A stretch of 11,550 nucleotides of DNA from Candidatus Zixiibacteriota bacterium (GTDB taxonomy: Bacteria > SM23-81 > DAOVCL01): the NCBI GenBank assembly GCA_030670005.1, contig DAOVCL010000047.1, forward strand, positions 1 to 11,550, written 5' to 3'. The notes beneath the pieces are model-generated. The model saw only the letters and a program-made list of their open reading frames with translations. It searched no databases and had not been told where the DNA came from. The translations under genes and the position numbers were made by a program. Shown here piece by piece: positions 1-5,765 of this stretch. How positions within the stretch are numbered: position 1 is the first letter of the stretch; every line of letters starts with the position of its first letter.

Positions 1-120
1 TGGGCAGAATATCAGCTTATTGAGATATCAGGTTATCAGATCAACAGCCACCCTCTAACCAGAAAGCGAATGGCCATCCTGATATCCTAATCTTCTAATC
101 TCCTGATCCTCTGATATTCC
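1..120. repeat. Degenerate ATCAG/CTGAT short-repeat tract
   Basis: This AT-rich stretch is built largely from loosely spaced copies of CTGAT / ATCAG with variants such as CTAAT, for example 'cctgatatcctaatcttc' and 'ctgatcctctgatattcc' on the plus strand. The same type of tract recurs at 862-974, on the other side of the transposase gene. No gene can be supported here; the longest minus-strand reading from an ATG is about 13 codons. Tracts of this kind are common between genes in some environmental bacteria. Its function is unknown to me. Confidence 0.6.
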
Positions 121-124
121 CGCT

Positions 125-150
125 CGCTGTGGATGTTATCATCCACAGCG
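125..150 (+). repeat. REP-like palindrome, copy 1
   Basis: A perfect hairpin: an 11-base arm CGCTGTGGATG (125-135), loop TTAT (136-139) and the complementary arm CATCCACAGCG (140-150). It lies 5 bases beyond the stop codon of the neighbouring RAYT-type transposase gene. An inverted copy lies at the other end of that gene (744-767), and a third copy lies inside a distant gene (9601-9632). The arrangement matches REP elements mobilised by REP-associated tyrosine transposases. There is no U-run, so a simple terminator is less likely, although it could still slow decay of the transposase mRNA. Confidence 0.8.
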
Positions 151-155
151 CCCGT

Positions 156-671
156 CTATAACAACTCACGAAAATCACTGAGTTTTAGATATTTGTCCTC
201 AATGCCTTGAAGGTAGAATCTGGCACTGGAATATTCATAATCCTCTGGTCTCTCAATTCTTAGGAAATTTGCCCACTCACCCTTCAGCGGATTTTGATGA
301 ATGTATTCCGCTTTCTGATTCAAGAACTTCGGTGTAAGAACATTCTTAATGTCTACTTCTCTTAACCAGATCTTATACTTCTGCTTCTTGGTGCCCACCC
401 AAAACTTAGCGAGCATCTGAGGGTCAACCCCCTGCATCGTCAATAGGATCTGCTGGGCCGTATATTTATTAAAATCCCTGAGTATCTGTTCAATAGAGTG
501 CTTTTCATTTACCTTTAAAATTAGGTGGATATGATTGGGCATTAGGACATAAGTAAACAGTTCAAACCACTGGTGTTCAATACAATACCGAAGGCTACCC
601 ATCACAATCTCAGCATATCTCCTCAGGTGAAAGATACGGATCCAATTCAAGACAGTATTCGTGATAAACAA
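156..671 (-). CDS. REP-associated tyrosine transposase (RAYT, IS200/Y1-like)
   Basis: A small HUH single-strand transposase. The hallmark MPNHIHLIL lies at residues 44-52, giving the metal-binding His-x-His pair (H47, H49). The likely catalytic tyrosine is Y70 in FNKYTAQQI. The C-terminal part (about 122-152) has the family pattern YIHQNPLKG...YEYSSARFYL. Such enzymes cut and join at REP hairpins, and REP-like palindromes lie just outside both ends (125-150 and 744-767). The start is uncertain: the reading given begins at a TTG (671). The same frame continues upstream through a TAG at 677-675 to an ATG at 737, adding the 20 codons MAEIRLKAELGTFAKRFQDL. Family members normally have a short segment before the FITNTVLNW-like strand, so the gene may be disabled by an amber mutation, or it may start at TTG with a weak signal. 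Family call confident; activity doubtful. Confidence 0.87.
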   Translation of the reverse strand: MFITNTVLNWIRIFHLRRYAEIVMGSLRYCIEHQWFELFTYVLMPNHIHLILKVNEKHSIEQILRDFNKYTAQQILLTMQGVDPQMLAKFWVGTKKQKYKIWLREVDIKNVLTPKFLNQKAEYIHQNPLKGEWANFLRIERPEDYEYSSARFYLQGIEDKYLKLSDFRELL

Positions 672-743
672 CAGCTATAAGTCCTGAAATCTTTTAGCGA
701 AGGTGCCCAATTCGGCCTTCAGTCTTATCTCTGCCATTGCTTT

Positions 744-767
744 CTTGTGGATGATAACATCCACAAG
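744..767 (-). repeat. REP-like palindrome, copy 2 (inverted)
   Basis: A perfect 10-base-arm hairpin: CTTGTGGATG (744-753), loop ATAA, CATCCACAAG (758-767). Read on the minus strand its loop is TTAT, the same as copy 1 on the plus strand, so copies 1 and 2 are in opposite orientation and bracket the transposase gene. On the minus strand both copies are preceded by a C-rich stretch ending in CTC (CCCACGCTC here, CCCGCTC in copy 1). The first ATG of the extended transposase frame (737) follows 6 bases after it. Confidence 0.78.
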
Positions 768-768
768 G

Positions 769-974
769 AGCGTGGGGAAGTGCTTGACAGATCTTGTGAA
801 TTTCAAGCATTAACTGATGTGCCTTTTGCCAAACCACAGCTTTTCGAACCCTGCAACTGGTTTTCCCTGATACCCTGATTGACTGTTATCCTTCTCACTG
901 TTTCTCTGATCCCCTGATGCGCTGATGTTGTGATCTCCTGATTCACTGATATTCTGATCCTCTGATGTGCTCAT
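769..974 (-). pseudogene. Four-helix-bundle protein, frameshifted N-terminal fragment
   Basis: On the minus strand, ATG at 974 opens a frame whose first ~40 codons are translated ATCAG repeats (MSTSEDQNISESGDHNISAS and on), followed by GFEKL, and it closes with TAA at 812-810. A one-base shift near 838 gives VVWQKAHQLMLEIHKICQAL down to about 769. FEKL-VVWQKAHQLMLEIYK is the recognisable first helix of the four-helix-bundle / 23S rRNA intervening-sequence protein family (TIGR02436-type). The family match stops 2 bases before REP copy 2, and the other three helices are missing. This is therefore a relic: frameshifted, then cut off by, or next to, the REP-RAYT unit. Known for the family: small proteins of about 115-130 residues, often among repeats. 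Inferred: the unit inserted into or beside this gene. Confidence 0.68.
862..974. repeat. Degenerate ATCAG/CTGAT short-repeat tract
   Basis: A run of CTGAT-containing units on the plus strand (for example 'cctgataccctgattgac', 'ctgatcccctgatgcgctga', 'ctgatattctgatcctctga') with spacing of roughly 7-10 bases. It overlaps the 5' part of the four-helix-bundle relic, so the repeats are read as the first ~40 codons of that frame. The unit spacing is irregular and there are no spacer-like unique segments, so it is not a CRISPR array. The matching tract at 1-120 places the whole 120-975 region between two such tracts. Confidence 0.65.
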
Positions 975-983
975 TTTTTCTCT

Positions 984-1646
984 CTACGCTCTCGGCGGGA
1001 TGGCCAACTTCTGTCCTGGGGTCAAGGCCAAGGGGTCCAACAGGTTGTTGGTCTGGGCGATAACCCGCCAACGAAAGGAACTACCCAGGGTCTTGTAGGC
1101 GATCCAGTCCAGGGTCTCCCTGGGCTTCACCACCCAGATCCGGTTCCCGGGCAATCCCCCTGAGGTGGGATTCTGCGGAGGCTGCTCGTTTTCATCAACG
1201 GTTTGCTTTAAGGTTAGATCTGCGGTGGCCCGCACAGGGGTCCCATCCGGGAGAAAAAGGGTGTAATCTACCTTTAACCTTTGAATAACGCAAATAAAGC
1301 TAAACATTTTGCCCCAACAGAGCCGGCAGTAGGGAGGCCGACCTCGATCTGATTTCCCTTGACGCAGAGATTCATCAATCTGCATCATCTTCTCTAAGAT
1401 TCCCGTGTAATCCCGCACATTCTTCCCCTCCTCATAGGTATCGAAGAAGAGCTGGAGGGTGAGGGATTTGGGTTGACCTCCGCCAAACTCTAAAGGAGAG
1501 ACATCCGCCCCCACATTTTCCCTCGGTTTCCAGGTATTCGTTTTGGTAATCGAATACTTTGTGGGGTTAAAGAGAAACTCAAGCTCTAGCTTCTCCCCTT
1601 CGGTCATCTCTAAGGAGCCTTTGACTAAGGATGTAGAATTGGGCAT
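984..1646 (-). CDS. eCIS tube/baseplate protein with C-terminal LysM (Afp7/Pvc7-like)
   Basis: 220 residues. The N-terminal ~150 residues resemble the CIS tube-protein family: LEFLFNPTKYSITKTNTWK at 22-40, the FGGGQPKSLTLQLFFDTY segment at 54-71, and a strand pair KVDYTLFLPDGTPVRATADL at 125-144. A LysM-like domain follows (about 169-217: IWVVKPRETLDWIAYKTLG, then RVIAQTNNLLDPLALTPGQKLAIP). In Afp/PVC particles such proteins are adaptors between the inner tube and the spike, and the LysM here acts structurally rather than in secreted wall binding; there is no signal peptide. A strong ribosome binding site (AAGGGAGGAAG) lies directly before ATG 1646. It is the last eCIS gene read in the window. 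The VgrG-type spike gene usually found next is missing; what follows is a relic gene and a transposase. Three cysteines (107, 110, 119) lie in the middle domain. Confidence 0.85.
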   Translation of the reverse strand: MPNSTSLVKGSLEMTEGEKLELEFLFNPTKYSITKTNTWKPRENVGADVSPLEFGGGQPKSLTLQLFFDTYEEGKNVRDYTGILEKMMQIDESLRQGKSDRGRPPYCRLCWGKMFSFICVIQRLKVDYTLFLPDGTPVRATADLTLKQTVDENEQPPQNPTSGGLPGNRIWVVKPRETLDWIAYKTLGSSFRWRVIAQTNNLLDPLALTPGQKLAIPPRA

Positions 1647-1676
1647 CTTCCTCCCTTGGGCAACAAACTGATTTTA

Positions 1677-1708
1677 CCACAGATGAGCACGGATAGACAC
1701 AGATGAGA
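1677..1708. repeat. ACCACAGATnnnCACGGAT-type intergenic repeat
   Basis: The plus strand reads 'accacagatgagcacgga' followed by 'tagacacagatgag', a tandem of ACAGAT / ACGGAT units. The same vocabulary recurs at 5472-5495 ('ccacagataaccacggac') and, in related form, in the hairpin at 6383-6449. These are dispersed non-coding repeats within the eCIS locus. No function can be assigned. Confidence 0.5.
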
Positions 1709-1760
1709 TCAATACCACGGAGGTGGCAGGACCCCGATTCTGCCACTCCCCCTTCCTTTG

Positions 1761-1784
1761 CCGTAAGATGAGGGCATCTGACGG
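1761..1784. repeat. Hairpin between the DUF4157 gene and the LysM gene
   Basis: Inverted repeat CCGTAAGATG (1761-1770), loop AGGG, CATCTGACGG (1775-1784), with 9 of 10 pairs. A second, smaller stem GTGGCAG/CTGCCAC lies at 1723-1729 and 1740-1746. Both lie in the 173-base gap after the DUF4157 gene. Neither is followed by a T-run on the minus strand, so they are more likely mRNA-stability or partial-termination structures, or element remnants, than standard intrinsic terminators. Confidence 0.45.
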
Positions 1785-1819
1785 CTCGAGGGATTTTACA
1801 TTGTTCATTTTCACCTTTC

Positions 1820-4159
1820 TCAGCCGGGCAGCCTTTCTCCCTCATTTTGCAATCTCCTTTTGATCCTCTCGTATACCAAAAGTGCCATTTCCTCAAGGTT
1901 CTCTCTTGGCCTCTCCTCTTCAGGTGTGGAGGAGGAGACGCCGGTTATTTGGGCCGTGACCGGGGGCATAGAGGGAGTTGTGGTAGCCCGCTGGAGGGGA
2001 GCAGCCATCAGGGGAGGAACCATCCTTTTCTGAGGGGCAACCTTCGAGAACATCGGGTAGAATAAATCACCGGCTTCTGACGAAAACTTCCGAGGTTGAC
2101 CTCCCTCTGACTTGCCAGAAACTAGCCTTCCCAGAGGTTTGAGGGATTTCCCTTGAACTACATGGGTAAGTTCATGGGCCAGAAGGCCGATGTTTTCCTT
2201 AGTTTGGGCGATGGACACTGCAGGGGAGAAAAAGATGTGGCTGCCCATAGTTACGGCTTCCGCACCTATCCCTTTGGTCACCTCGGCCGCCGCCAAACCA
2301 CTATGGACCCTCACCTCCTCCAGCCCCATTCCAAAGAAGGACTCAAACTTTTGTCTGATTCCCATATCAAGGGGGATACCCGGTCCTTGAGCTAAAGCCT
2401 TAAAGGCAGCCTGAGTAGCCTGAAAAATGGGGCTGCCCATAGGCTGGAGAGAAGAAGCATCTTCAACAGAGGATGCGGAAACTTCAGGCCCACTCTGCGG
2501 AGGTGATTCAAAGGTGGCCGACATCTGACCCAGTTCCGCCTTTTTGTTCAAGCCTTTTTGGTTGACCCTCCTTTTTCGCTGAACCTTAGCCAGGATCTTC
2601 CCCCCAGGACGGTGGGCCTCCTCCCCTAACTCAGAAGGCCTGAGGCCTTCATACACTCCCCTCGACTTTCCTTTGATTAATTTCCCTCCTACCCTTCGGT
2701 ATTTCGGATATAGCCGAGCCAAGACTCTGGCGGCTAAAGCTGGCTTTGGGGGCGAAATTGGAGGAGAAACCCTCCTCTGATCTATGGCAGCTATCCCCTT
2801 TCTCCCCTCAAAACCAGGGGAAATTTCTTCCTCCTCAGTTGAGGTTTTAAAGGCCTCCAGCATTTCGCTCTCAATTTTTGTTGGTTCCTCCTCCGGAATC
2901 GAAAGCGGAGAAAAAGGAACTTCCTGTTCAGTAACTATTGCCTCCTTATCTCCTTTAGGATATTCTACCACTGCGGGGTGATGGACAATTCCCTCTATTT
3001 TCCCCTCCCTCGGTTTAGGTGCTGCTTTCCCCTTCACCGCAAAATGGGATTTAGGGTAAATCCTTGCCAAAAACCTTTTGGCCCAAAGCGAAGTTTTGAG
3101 GACAGAGAGGATAGGGGTTTGGAGAGATCCATCAGGGGAAGGTTTTGGGGATTCCCCCTGAGATGAAATTTCCTCTAATTTCGGCTTGGCTACCTCCTCT
3201 ATCTTCCCAAGTTTCCCCTTGGGCATAATGGACTCTGAAGGTAAGGGACGCTTTGGGGAGAGGGTTGCTTTTTCCTTTCCCTTAGTAGTCACAGATTGTC
3301 TCTGACTAGAGGGTTGAGACCTTCGCATAGCTTCTTCCCTATGGTAATTTGACGGAGGAATCGCCTCAGTCTTTTCTCGCATTTGGGAAAATCCCCCTTT
3401 AACAACCGGTTCAGGAGATTTTCTCAGTCCTCGCTGCCCCCCCCTAAGTCTAATCGTCCCTCTGGACCAGATCCTTGCCTTCAGCTTGGGGAGAATTCTT
3501 CCTATCCCTTTTATTACTGGGGAAGGTATAAATTTCCCCTCCTGAGGAAACTTCTCGGCTTTGCTCAATGGCTGGGCCTCACCAGGCTTAGGGGAGATTC
3601 TCCCCCTTACCAGGCGATGGAGAAATGGTAGTATTTGCCTGGTCAAAGGGGATTTCTCTTCTTTACTTCCAATTGCAGGAGAAGACAGGGGAGAACCTCT
3701 CCTCTCTAAAGGCATCTTTACTTCTGCAAGAGGGGCAGAGGAGAACTCCTCATAAGCTAAGGGCACTCCTCTATGTTGTTCTTCCCACACCATATCCAAG
3801 AACGGTAGGTTACTGGGGGTTAACGGAAGAGACAGGGTAGTATAGGCCCCTTCCTCTACTTGCTGCAGGTAACGGGAACGGAGAAACCACCGGAGAGAGC
3901 GAAATGACCCCCAGAAAAGAGGGGAGAATACGGGACGCCTATGAAGAACAAGATAATTAGTTCGCAGGGGCCAGTGGCGGAGGATGGTCAATAAATCTCC
4001 CCTATTGTAACCCTTCCACCGCCTGATGAGCAACATATCAGAAGGGGGCTTGGGAGGCCTGAAAGGCTGATATAACTTGGGGCTGGGTTTCGCCCCATCC
4101 CCGGATTTTGGCGCTCTGGTGGTAGACCAAAGGCGCCTAAAAAAGCCTGGCTTCCTCAT
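1820..4159 (-). CDS. DUF4157 putative zinc metalloprotease with long basic Pro-rich region (eCIS-associated)
   Basis: 779 residues. The only recognisable domain is DUF4157 at about 595-671: IPLDMGIRQKFESFFG, then VRVHSGLAAAEVTKGIGAEA, then HELTHVVQ with the HExxH pair H662/E663/H666. DUF4157 proteins are strongly associated with eCIS loci and with effectors loaded in the particle. Unlike many relatives, the domain here is near the C-terminus. The preceding ~590 residues are rich in Pro, Ser, Lys and Arg, look disordered, and contain repeated basic amphipathic motifs, e.g. WAKRFLARIYPK (359-370) and AARVLARLYPK (476-486). The last ~25 residues (NLEEMALLVYERIKRRLQNE, then GERLPG) resemble the end of the neighbouring 104-residue protein. 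The ATG overlaps the upstream stop as ATGA (coupling). No signal peptide or membrane helix is visible. It could be cargo, a maturation protease or a particle scaffold; the role is not known from sequence. Confidence 0.87.
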   Translation of the reverse strand: MRKPGFFRRLWSTTRAPKSGDGAKPSPKLYQPFRPPKPPSDMLLIRRWKGYNRGDLLTILRHWPLRTNYLVLHRRPVFSPLFWGSFRSLRWFLRSRYLQQVEEGAYTTLSLPLTPSNLPFLDMVWEEQHRGVPLAYEEFSSAPLAEVKMPLERRGSPLSSPAIGSKEEKSPLTRQILPFLHRLVRGRISPKPGEAQPLSKAEKFPQEGKFIPSPVIKGIGRILPKLKARIWSRGTIRLRGGQRGLRKSPEPVVKGGFSQMREKTEAIPPSNYHREEAMRRSQPSSQRQSVTTKGKEKATLSPKRPLPSESIMPKGKLGKIEEVAKPKLEEISSQGESPKPSPDGSLQTPILSVLKTSLWAKRFLARIYPKSHFAVKGKAAPKPREGKIEGIVHHPAVVEYPKGDKEAIVTEQEVPFSPLSIPEEEPTKIESEMLEAFKTSTEEEEISPGFEGRKGIAAIDQRRVSPPISPPKPALAARVLARLYPKYRRVGGKLIKGKSRGVYEGLRPSELGEEAHRPGGKILAKVQRKRRVNQKGLNKKAELGQMSATFESPPQSGPEVSASSVEDASSLQPMGSPIFQATQAAFKALAQGPGIPLDMGIRQKFESFFGMGLEEVRVHSGLAAAEVTKGIGAEAVTMGSHIFFSPAVSIAQTKENIGLLAHELTHVVQGKSLKPLGRLVSGKSEGGQPRKFSSEAGDLFYPMFSKVAPQKRMVPPLMAAPLQRATTTPSMPPVTAQITGVSSSTPEEERPRENLEEMALLVYERIKRRLQNEGERLPG

Positions 4160-4602
4160 TTAACTATCTCCATCCCCTCGTGGGCTATCTCTAACGATTC
4201 AATGGCCACAGCGTTGCCATCTGCCTTCAAGCTGGGTCCCGTCCACTTCACCGGGAAAGCACGGAAGAAATTCCATTGATGGACAGTCTCCCCATCTGGA
4301 CCATAGAGAAAGACAGAGATATTTTTCCTCTCTATCTTGCCCGTTTGGGCTTTCTTGTGCCATTCCCAGAGGCCACTGGACTCCGTCATCCCCCGCTTGA
4401 GCACGAGATGAGGATATTTTACCCTTACCGGGAGGTGATGGACCATATCATTGGCCCCCCCTTCCAGGTAGGTGAATTCCTCCATCTCCCCTTCCAATCC
4501 GTTAACCTCGGTAAAAATGGCCTCCACCAATCCCTCTATCTCCACTGAGAAATGGTGGGCAGCAAAATGTTGTGGCCTTTTGCCAGTGGCAGTCCCGTTC
4601 AA
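4156..4602 (-). CDS. Second gp19-type tail tube protein (Afp5/Pvc5-like adaptor)
   Basis: 148 residues, T4 gp19-like tube family: HHFSVEIEGLVEAIFTEVNG near 16-35, LVLKRGMTESSGLWEWHKKA at 66-85, and a C-terminal GNAVAIESLEIAHEGMEIVK. It is clearly a paralogue of the tube protein at 5914-6354, sharing the LKRGxTxxxxLWxW core and the IExLxIxHEG end. Having two or three tube paralogues is usual in eCIS loci: one makes the long tube and the others act as adaptor rings near the baseplate. By gene order this is the adaptor type. The start is a TTG (4602) with a good AGGAGG (4617-4612) 9 bases upstream. TTGA overlaps the upstream stop, and the gene's own stop overlaps the next ATG as ATGA, so its translation is coupled on both sides. 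Confidence 0.88.
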   Translation of the reverse strand: MNGTATGKRPQHFAAHHFSVEIEGLVEAIFTEVNGLEGEMEEFTYLEGGANDMVHHLPVRVKYPHLVLKRGMTESSGLWEWHKKAQTGKIERKNISVFLYGPDGETVHQWNFFRAFPVKWTGPSLKADGNAVAIESLEIAHEGMEIVK

Positions 4603-4913
4603 GGTCGATCGCCTCCTCTGCGTTCGTGCTCCAGCCTGATCTCCCTTCTCAGAAGTTGGTAAACCCTTTCCGATAATCTATCTATATCTGGGGCAGAGGA
4701 CTTAACCTCCTTCCTTTCTCTAAAAATACCCTCCACCGCCATAGCCTCAGCCTCCAAGGGCTCTGTCCCTCCCCCCTTACCCTCCACCTGCCGTTGCAGA
4801 GTACCAAAGTTAAAGTATCCCCTGGTCGATTGATGAGACCCAACCACGGATTGGGCCCATTGGGCGATGTCAAACCCGATCATATCATCTGCCTCGTAGG
4901 GGCGTATGGCCAT
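4599..4913 (-). CDS. Small eCIS-associated protein of unknown function
   Basis: 104 residues; I do not recognise a named domain. The N-terminal part (MAIRPYEADDMIGFDIAQWA) is followed by a Gly-rich linker (45-49) and a charged helical C-terminus, IDRLSERVYQLLRREIRLEH at about 77-96 then ERRGGDRP. That tail aligns without gaps with the last residues of the DUF4157 protein (V84-Y85 with V762-Y763; R90, E95, E97 and R98 also identical). Its position is fixed: 9 bases after the DUF6760-like ORF and overlapping the second tube gene by TTGA. ATG 4913 is preceded by GTAGTAGGGA at short spacing. Its place in the operon suggests an assembly or baseplate accessory role, but this is context only. Confidence 0.75.
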   Translation of the reverse strand: MAIRPYEADDMIGFDIAQWAQSVVGSHQSTRGYFNFGTLQRQVEGKGGGTEPLEAEAMAVEGIFRERKEVKSSAPDIDRLSERVYQLLRREIRLEHERRGGDRP

Positions 4914-4922
4914 ACGTCCCTA

Positions 4923-5081
4923 CTACGCCTCCCCCAGCCTGCGATTGATCTTGCTGATCTGCTCTGCCCAGTTGCGCCTATCCGCATGGGAGAGCTGTAG
5001 GACCTCCTGCAGGGGCCAATGAAAGTGATAGGCGATGTAGGCTACCTCCTCGTATAGGTTAGAGAGGGGGTAGCCTACAAC
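4923..5081 (-). CDS. DUF6760-like small eCIS protein, apparently lacking its own start codon
   Basis: This minus-strand frame reads VVGYPLSNLYEEVAYIAYHF, then HWPLQEVLQLSHADRRNWAE, then QISKINRRLGEA, and stops at TAG 4925-4923 (52 codons from GTT at 5081). The GYPLxxLYEEVAYIAYHFHWP block and the later DRRxWxxxIxxIN block match the short DUF6760 family of eCIS loci, which lies between tube-related genes as here. Going upstream, the frame has no ATG, GTG or TTG before a TGA within the preceding gene, so there is no normal start. It is reached directly by a -1 shift on the G-run at 5087-5081, which would make it the C-terminal part of a fusion with the upstream protein. Alternatives: a rare GTT/GTA start, or a miscounted G-run in the assembly. 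Confidence 0.8.
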   Translation of the reverse strand, partial: VVGYPLSNLYEEVAYIAYHFHWPLQEVLQLSHADRRNWAEQISKINRRLGEA

Positions 5082-5095
5082 CCCCCCGGATGGCT
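5036..5095 (-). promoter_or_regulatory. Candidate programmed -1 ribosomal frameshift signal
   Basis: On the minus strand the upstream gene ends CAT CCG GGG GGG TTG TAG. The heptamer G GGG GGG (5087-5081) fits X XXY YYZ in the zero frame, two codons before the stop. A shift of -1 continues as GTT GTA GGC TAC into the DUF6760-like ORF. An 11-base perfect stem follows: TGTAGGCTACC (5079-5069) pairs with GGTAGCCTACA (5046-5036). It is extended by CCTC/GAGG (5067-5064 with 5051-5048) after one mismatch, leaving a loop of 12 bases. A Shine-Dalgarno-like GAGGTG lies about 15 bases before the heptamer, as in dnaX-type sites. The stem begins only one base after the heptamer, closer than the usual 5-9, so its first pairs would be opened by the ribosome. 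Not tested; inferred from pattern. Confidence 0.6.
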
Positions 5096-5446
5096 CAAGT
5101 CCACCTCAAACTCCCGTTCGCAGTGGGGGCACTTGGCGGTTATCTTCGTTGTCCCGTCCTCGTTTATCCTCCGATAGAAGTCCTGTAGATAGGCCAAGTC
5201 GGCCGAATAGAGGCCCTCAATCACCCCGGTATCCACATCAGGAAGATCGCCCAGCCTGGTGATTACTCTGGCCAAGAGGACAACTACCAGATAGGCCTCG
5301 TTTGCCTTTACCCGGGGATCGCGCAAGGGTTGGATCTCATCGGCAGCAGTGGCCAACCTCATTATCCCCTTCCGATGGATCTTCCCCTTGCTGTCTTTAT
5401 ATCCCCTTGGTAGGTTAAACTCAAACTGATCCTGGAACTCCTCCAT
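5075..5446 (-). CDS. Small phage-tail-assembly-like eCIS protein (zero-frame product)
   Basis: 123 residues. It begins MEEFQDQFEFNLPRGYKDSK, followed by a motif common in this eCIS gene class (GKIHRKGIMRLATAADEI at 20-37), a helical middle (ANEAYLVVVLLARVITRLGD at 48-67, then LYSADLAYLQDFYRRINEDG at 79-98) and a CPHC pair (C106, C109) near the end. With only one CxxC, a complete zinc ribbon is not present in the monomer. Related proteins are annotated as phage tail assembly or T4 gp26-like hub-assembly proteins; I am confident of the eCIS context but not of the biochemical role. ATG 5446 has a GAGGTAGG ribosome site. The protein ends SHPGGL at a TAG just after a G-run, where a -1 shift would fuse it to the DUF6760-like ORF. 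It is the first gene of the coupled unit 5446-1820. Confidence 0.78.
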   Translation of the reverse strand: MEEFQDQFEFNLPRGYKDSKGKIHRKGIMRLATAADEIQPLRDPRVKANEAYLVVVLLARVITRLGDLPDVDTGVIEGLYSADLAYLQDFYRRINEDGTTKITAKCPHCEREFEVDLSHPGGL

Positions 5447-5466
5447 TACCTACCTCGAACTGTTAT

Positions 5467-5618
5467 AGTTCACCACAGATAACCACGGACAGATAAGAAA
5501 TGATCAATTATCAATGGAAAATGACACCTCAGGATTCTCCGTCCTCATTTCATCTTAACTTGCTAATTGTTAATTGACCATTGATGATGGTCCTCTCCAT
5601 GAGATTCCGTGGTGAACT
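5467..5618. repeat. Imperfect inverted-repeat module
   Basis: The outer arms are AGTTCACCAC (5467-5476) and GTGGTGAACT (5609-5618), perfect over 10 bases. Inner partial arms include 'attatcaatgg' near 5507-5517 against 'ccattgatgat' near 5577-5588. The left arm runs into 'agataaccacggac', the dispersed ACAGAT/ACGGAT repeat also seen near 1677. It looks like a decayed small insertion of about 150 bases. No coding capacity and no clear target duplication. Confidence 0.45.
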
Positions 5619-5739
5619 GTCATTATAAACTTAACGCCTGCGGCCGGGCTTTTCGGACAGGATAACAGGATTTACAGGATCTTTTTTCATCCCATCTATT
5701 ATTGTAATCCGCATTTGAATTGTGGGAAAGGTCTCCAGA

Positions 5740-5765
5740 GCTGTCAGGAGGTAACTCCTGACAGC
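5740..5765. repeat. Perfect 11-bp hairpin
   Basis: GCTGTCAGGAG (5740-5750), loop GTAA, CTCCTGACAGC (5755-5765). All 11 pairs match. The size (11-bp stem, 4-base loop) is the same as REP-like copy 1, but apart from the outer GCTGT/ACAGC the sequence differs. There is no T-run on either side for an intrinsic terminator. On the minus strand it lies about 150 bases after the tube gene, so it could stabilise the 3' end of an abundant sheath-tube mRNA. Confidence 0.55.

Noticed and set aside
862..974. Short regular repeats that might be a CRISPR array
   Set aside because: Units are only about 5-9 bases, irregularly spaced, with no constant repeat of 23 bases or more and no unique spacers; no cas genes nearby.
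1579..1896. Minus-strand open frame of 105 codons spanning the gap between the DUF4157 and LysM genes
   Set aside because: It overlaps both flanking genes, reads through dispersed repeats, and resembles no family; the LysM gene has its own strong ribosome site.
2153..2395. Several plus-strand open frames opposite the DUF4157 gene
   Set aside because: They lie antisense to a frame with a recognisable domain, and their products match no family; shadows of biased codon use.
4903..4916. Perfect 14-bp palindrome CGTATGGCCATACG over the start codon of the 104-residue protein
   Set aside because: Short, single occurrence, and most of it is coding (MAIR). Could be chance; no second operator-like copy seen.
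5740..5765. Hairpin considered as an intrinsic terminator or a fourth REP copy
   Set aside because: No T-run on either strand, so not a standard terminator; the sequence shares only GCTGT/ACAGC ends with the REP-like palindromes, so not the same family.
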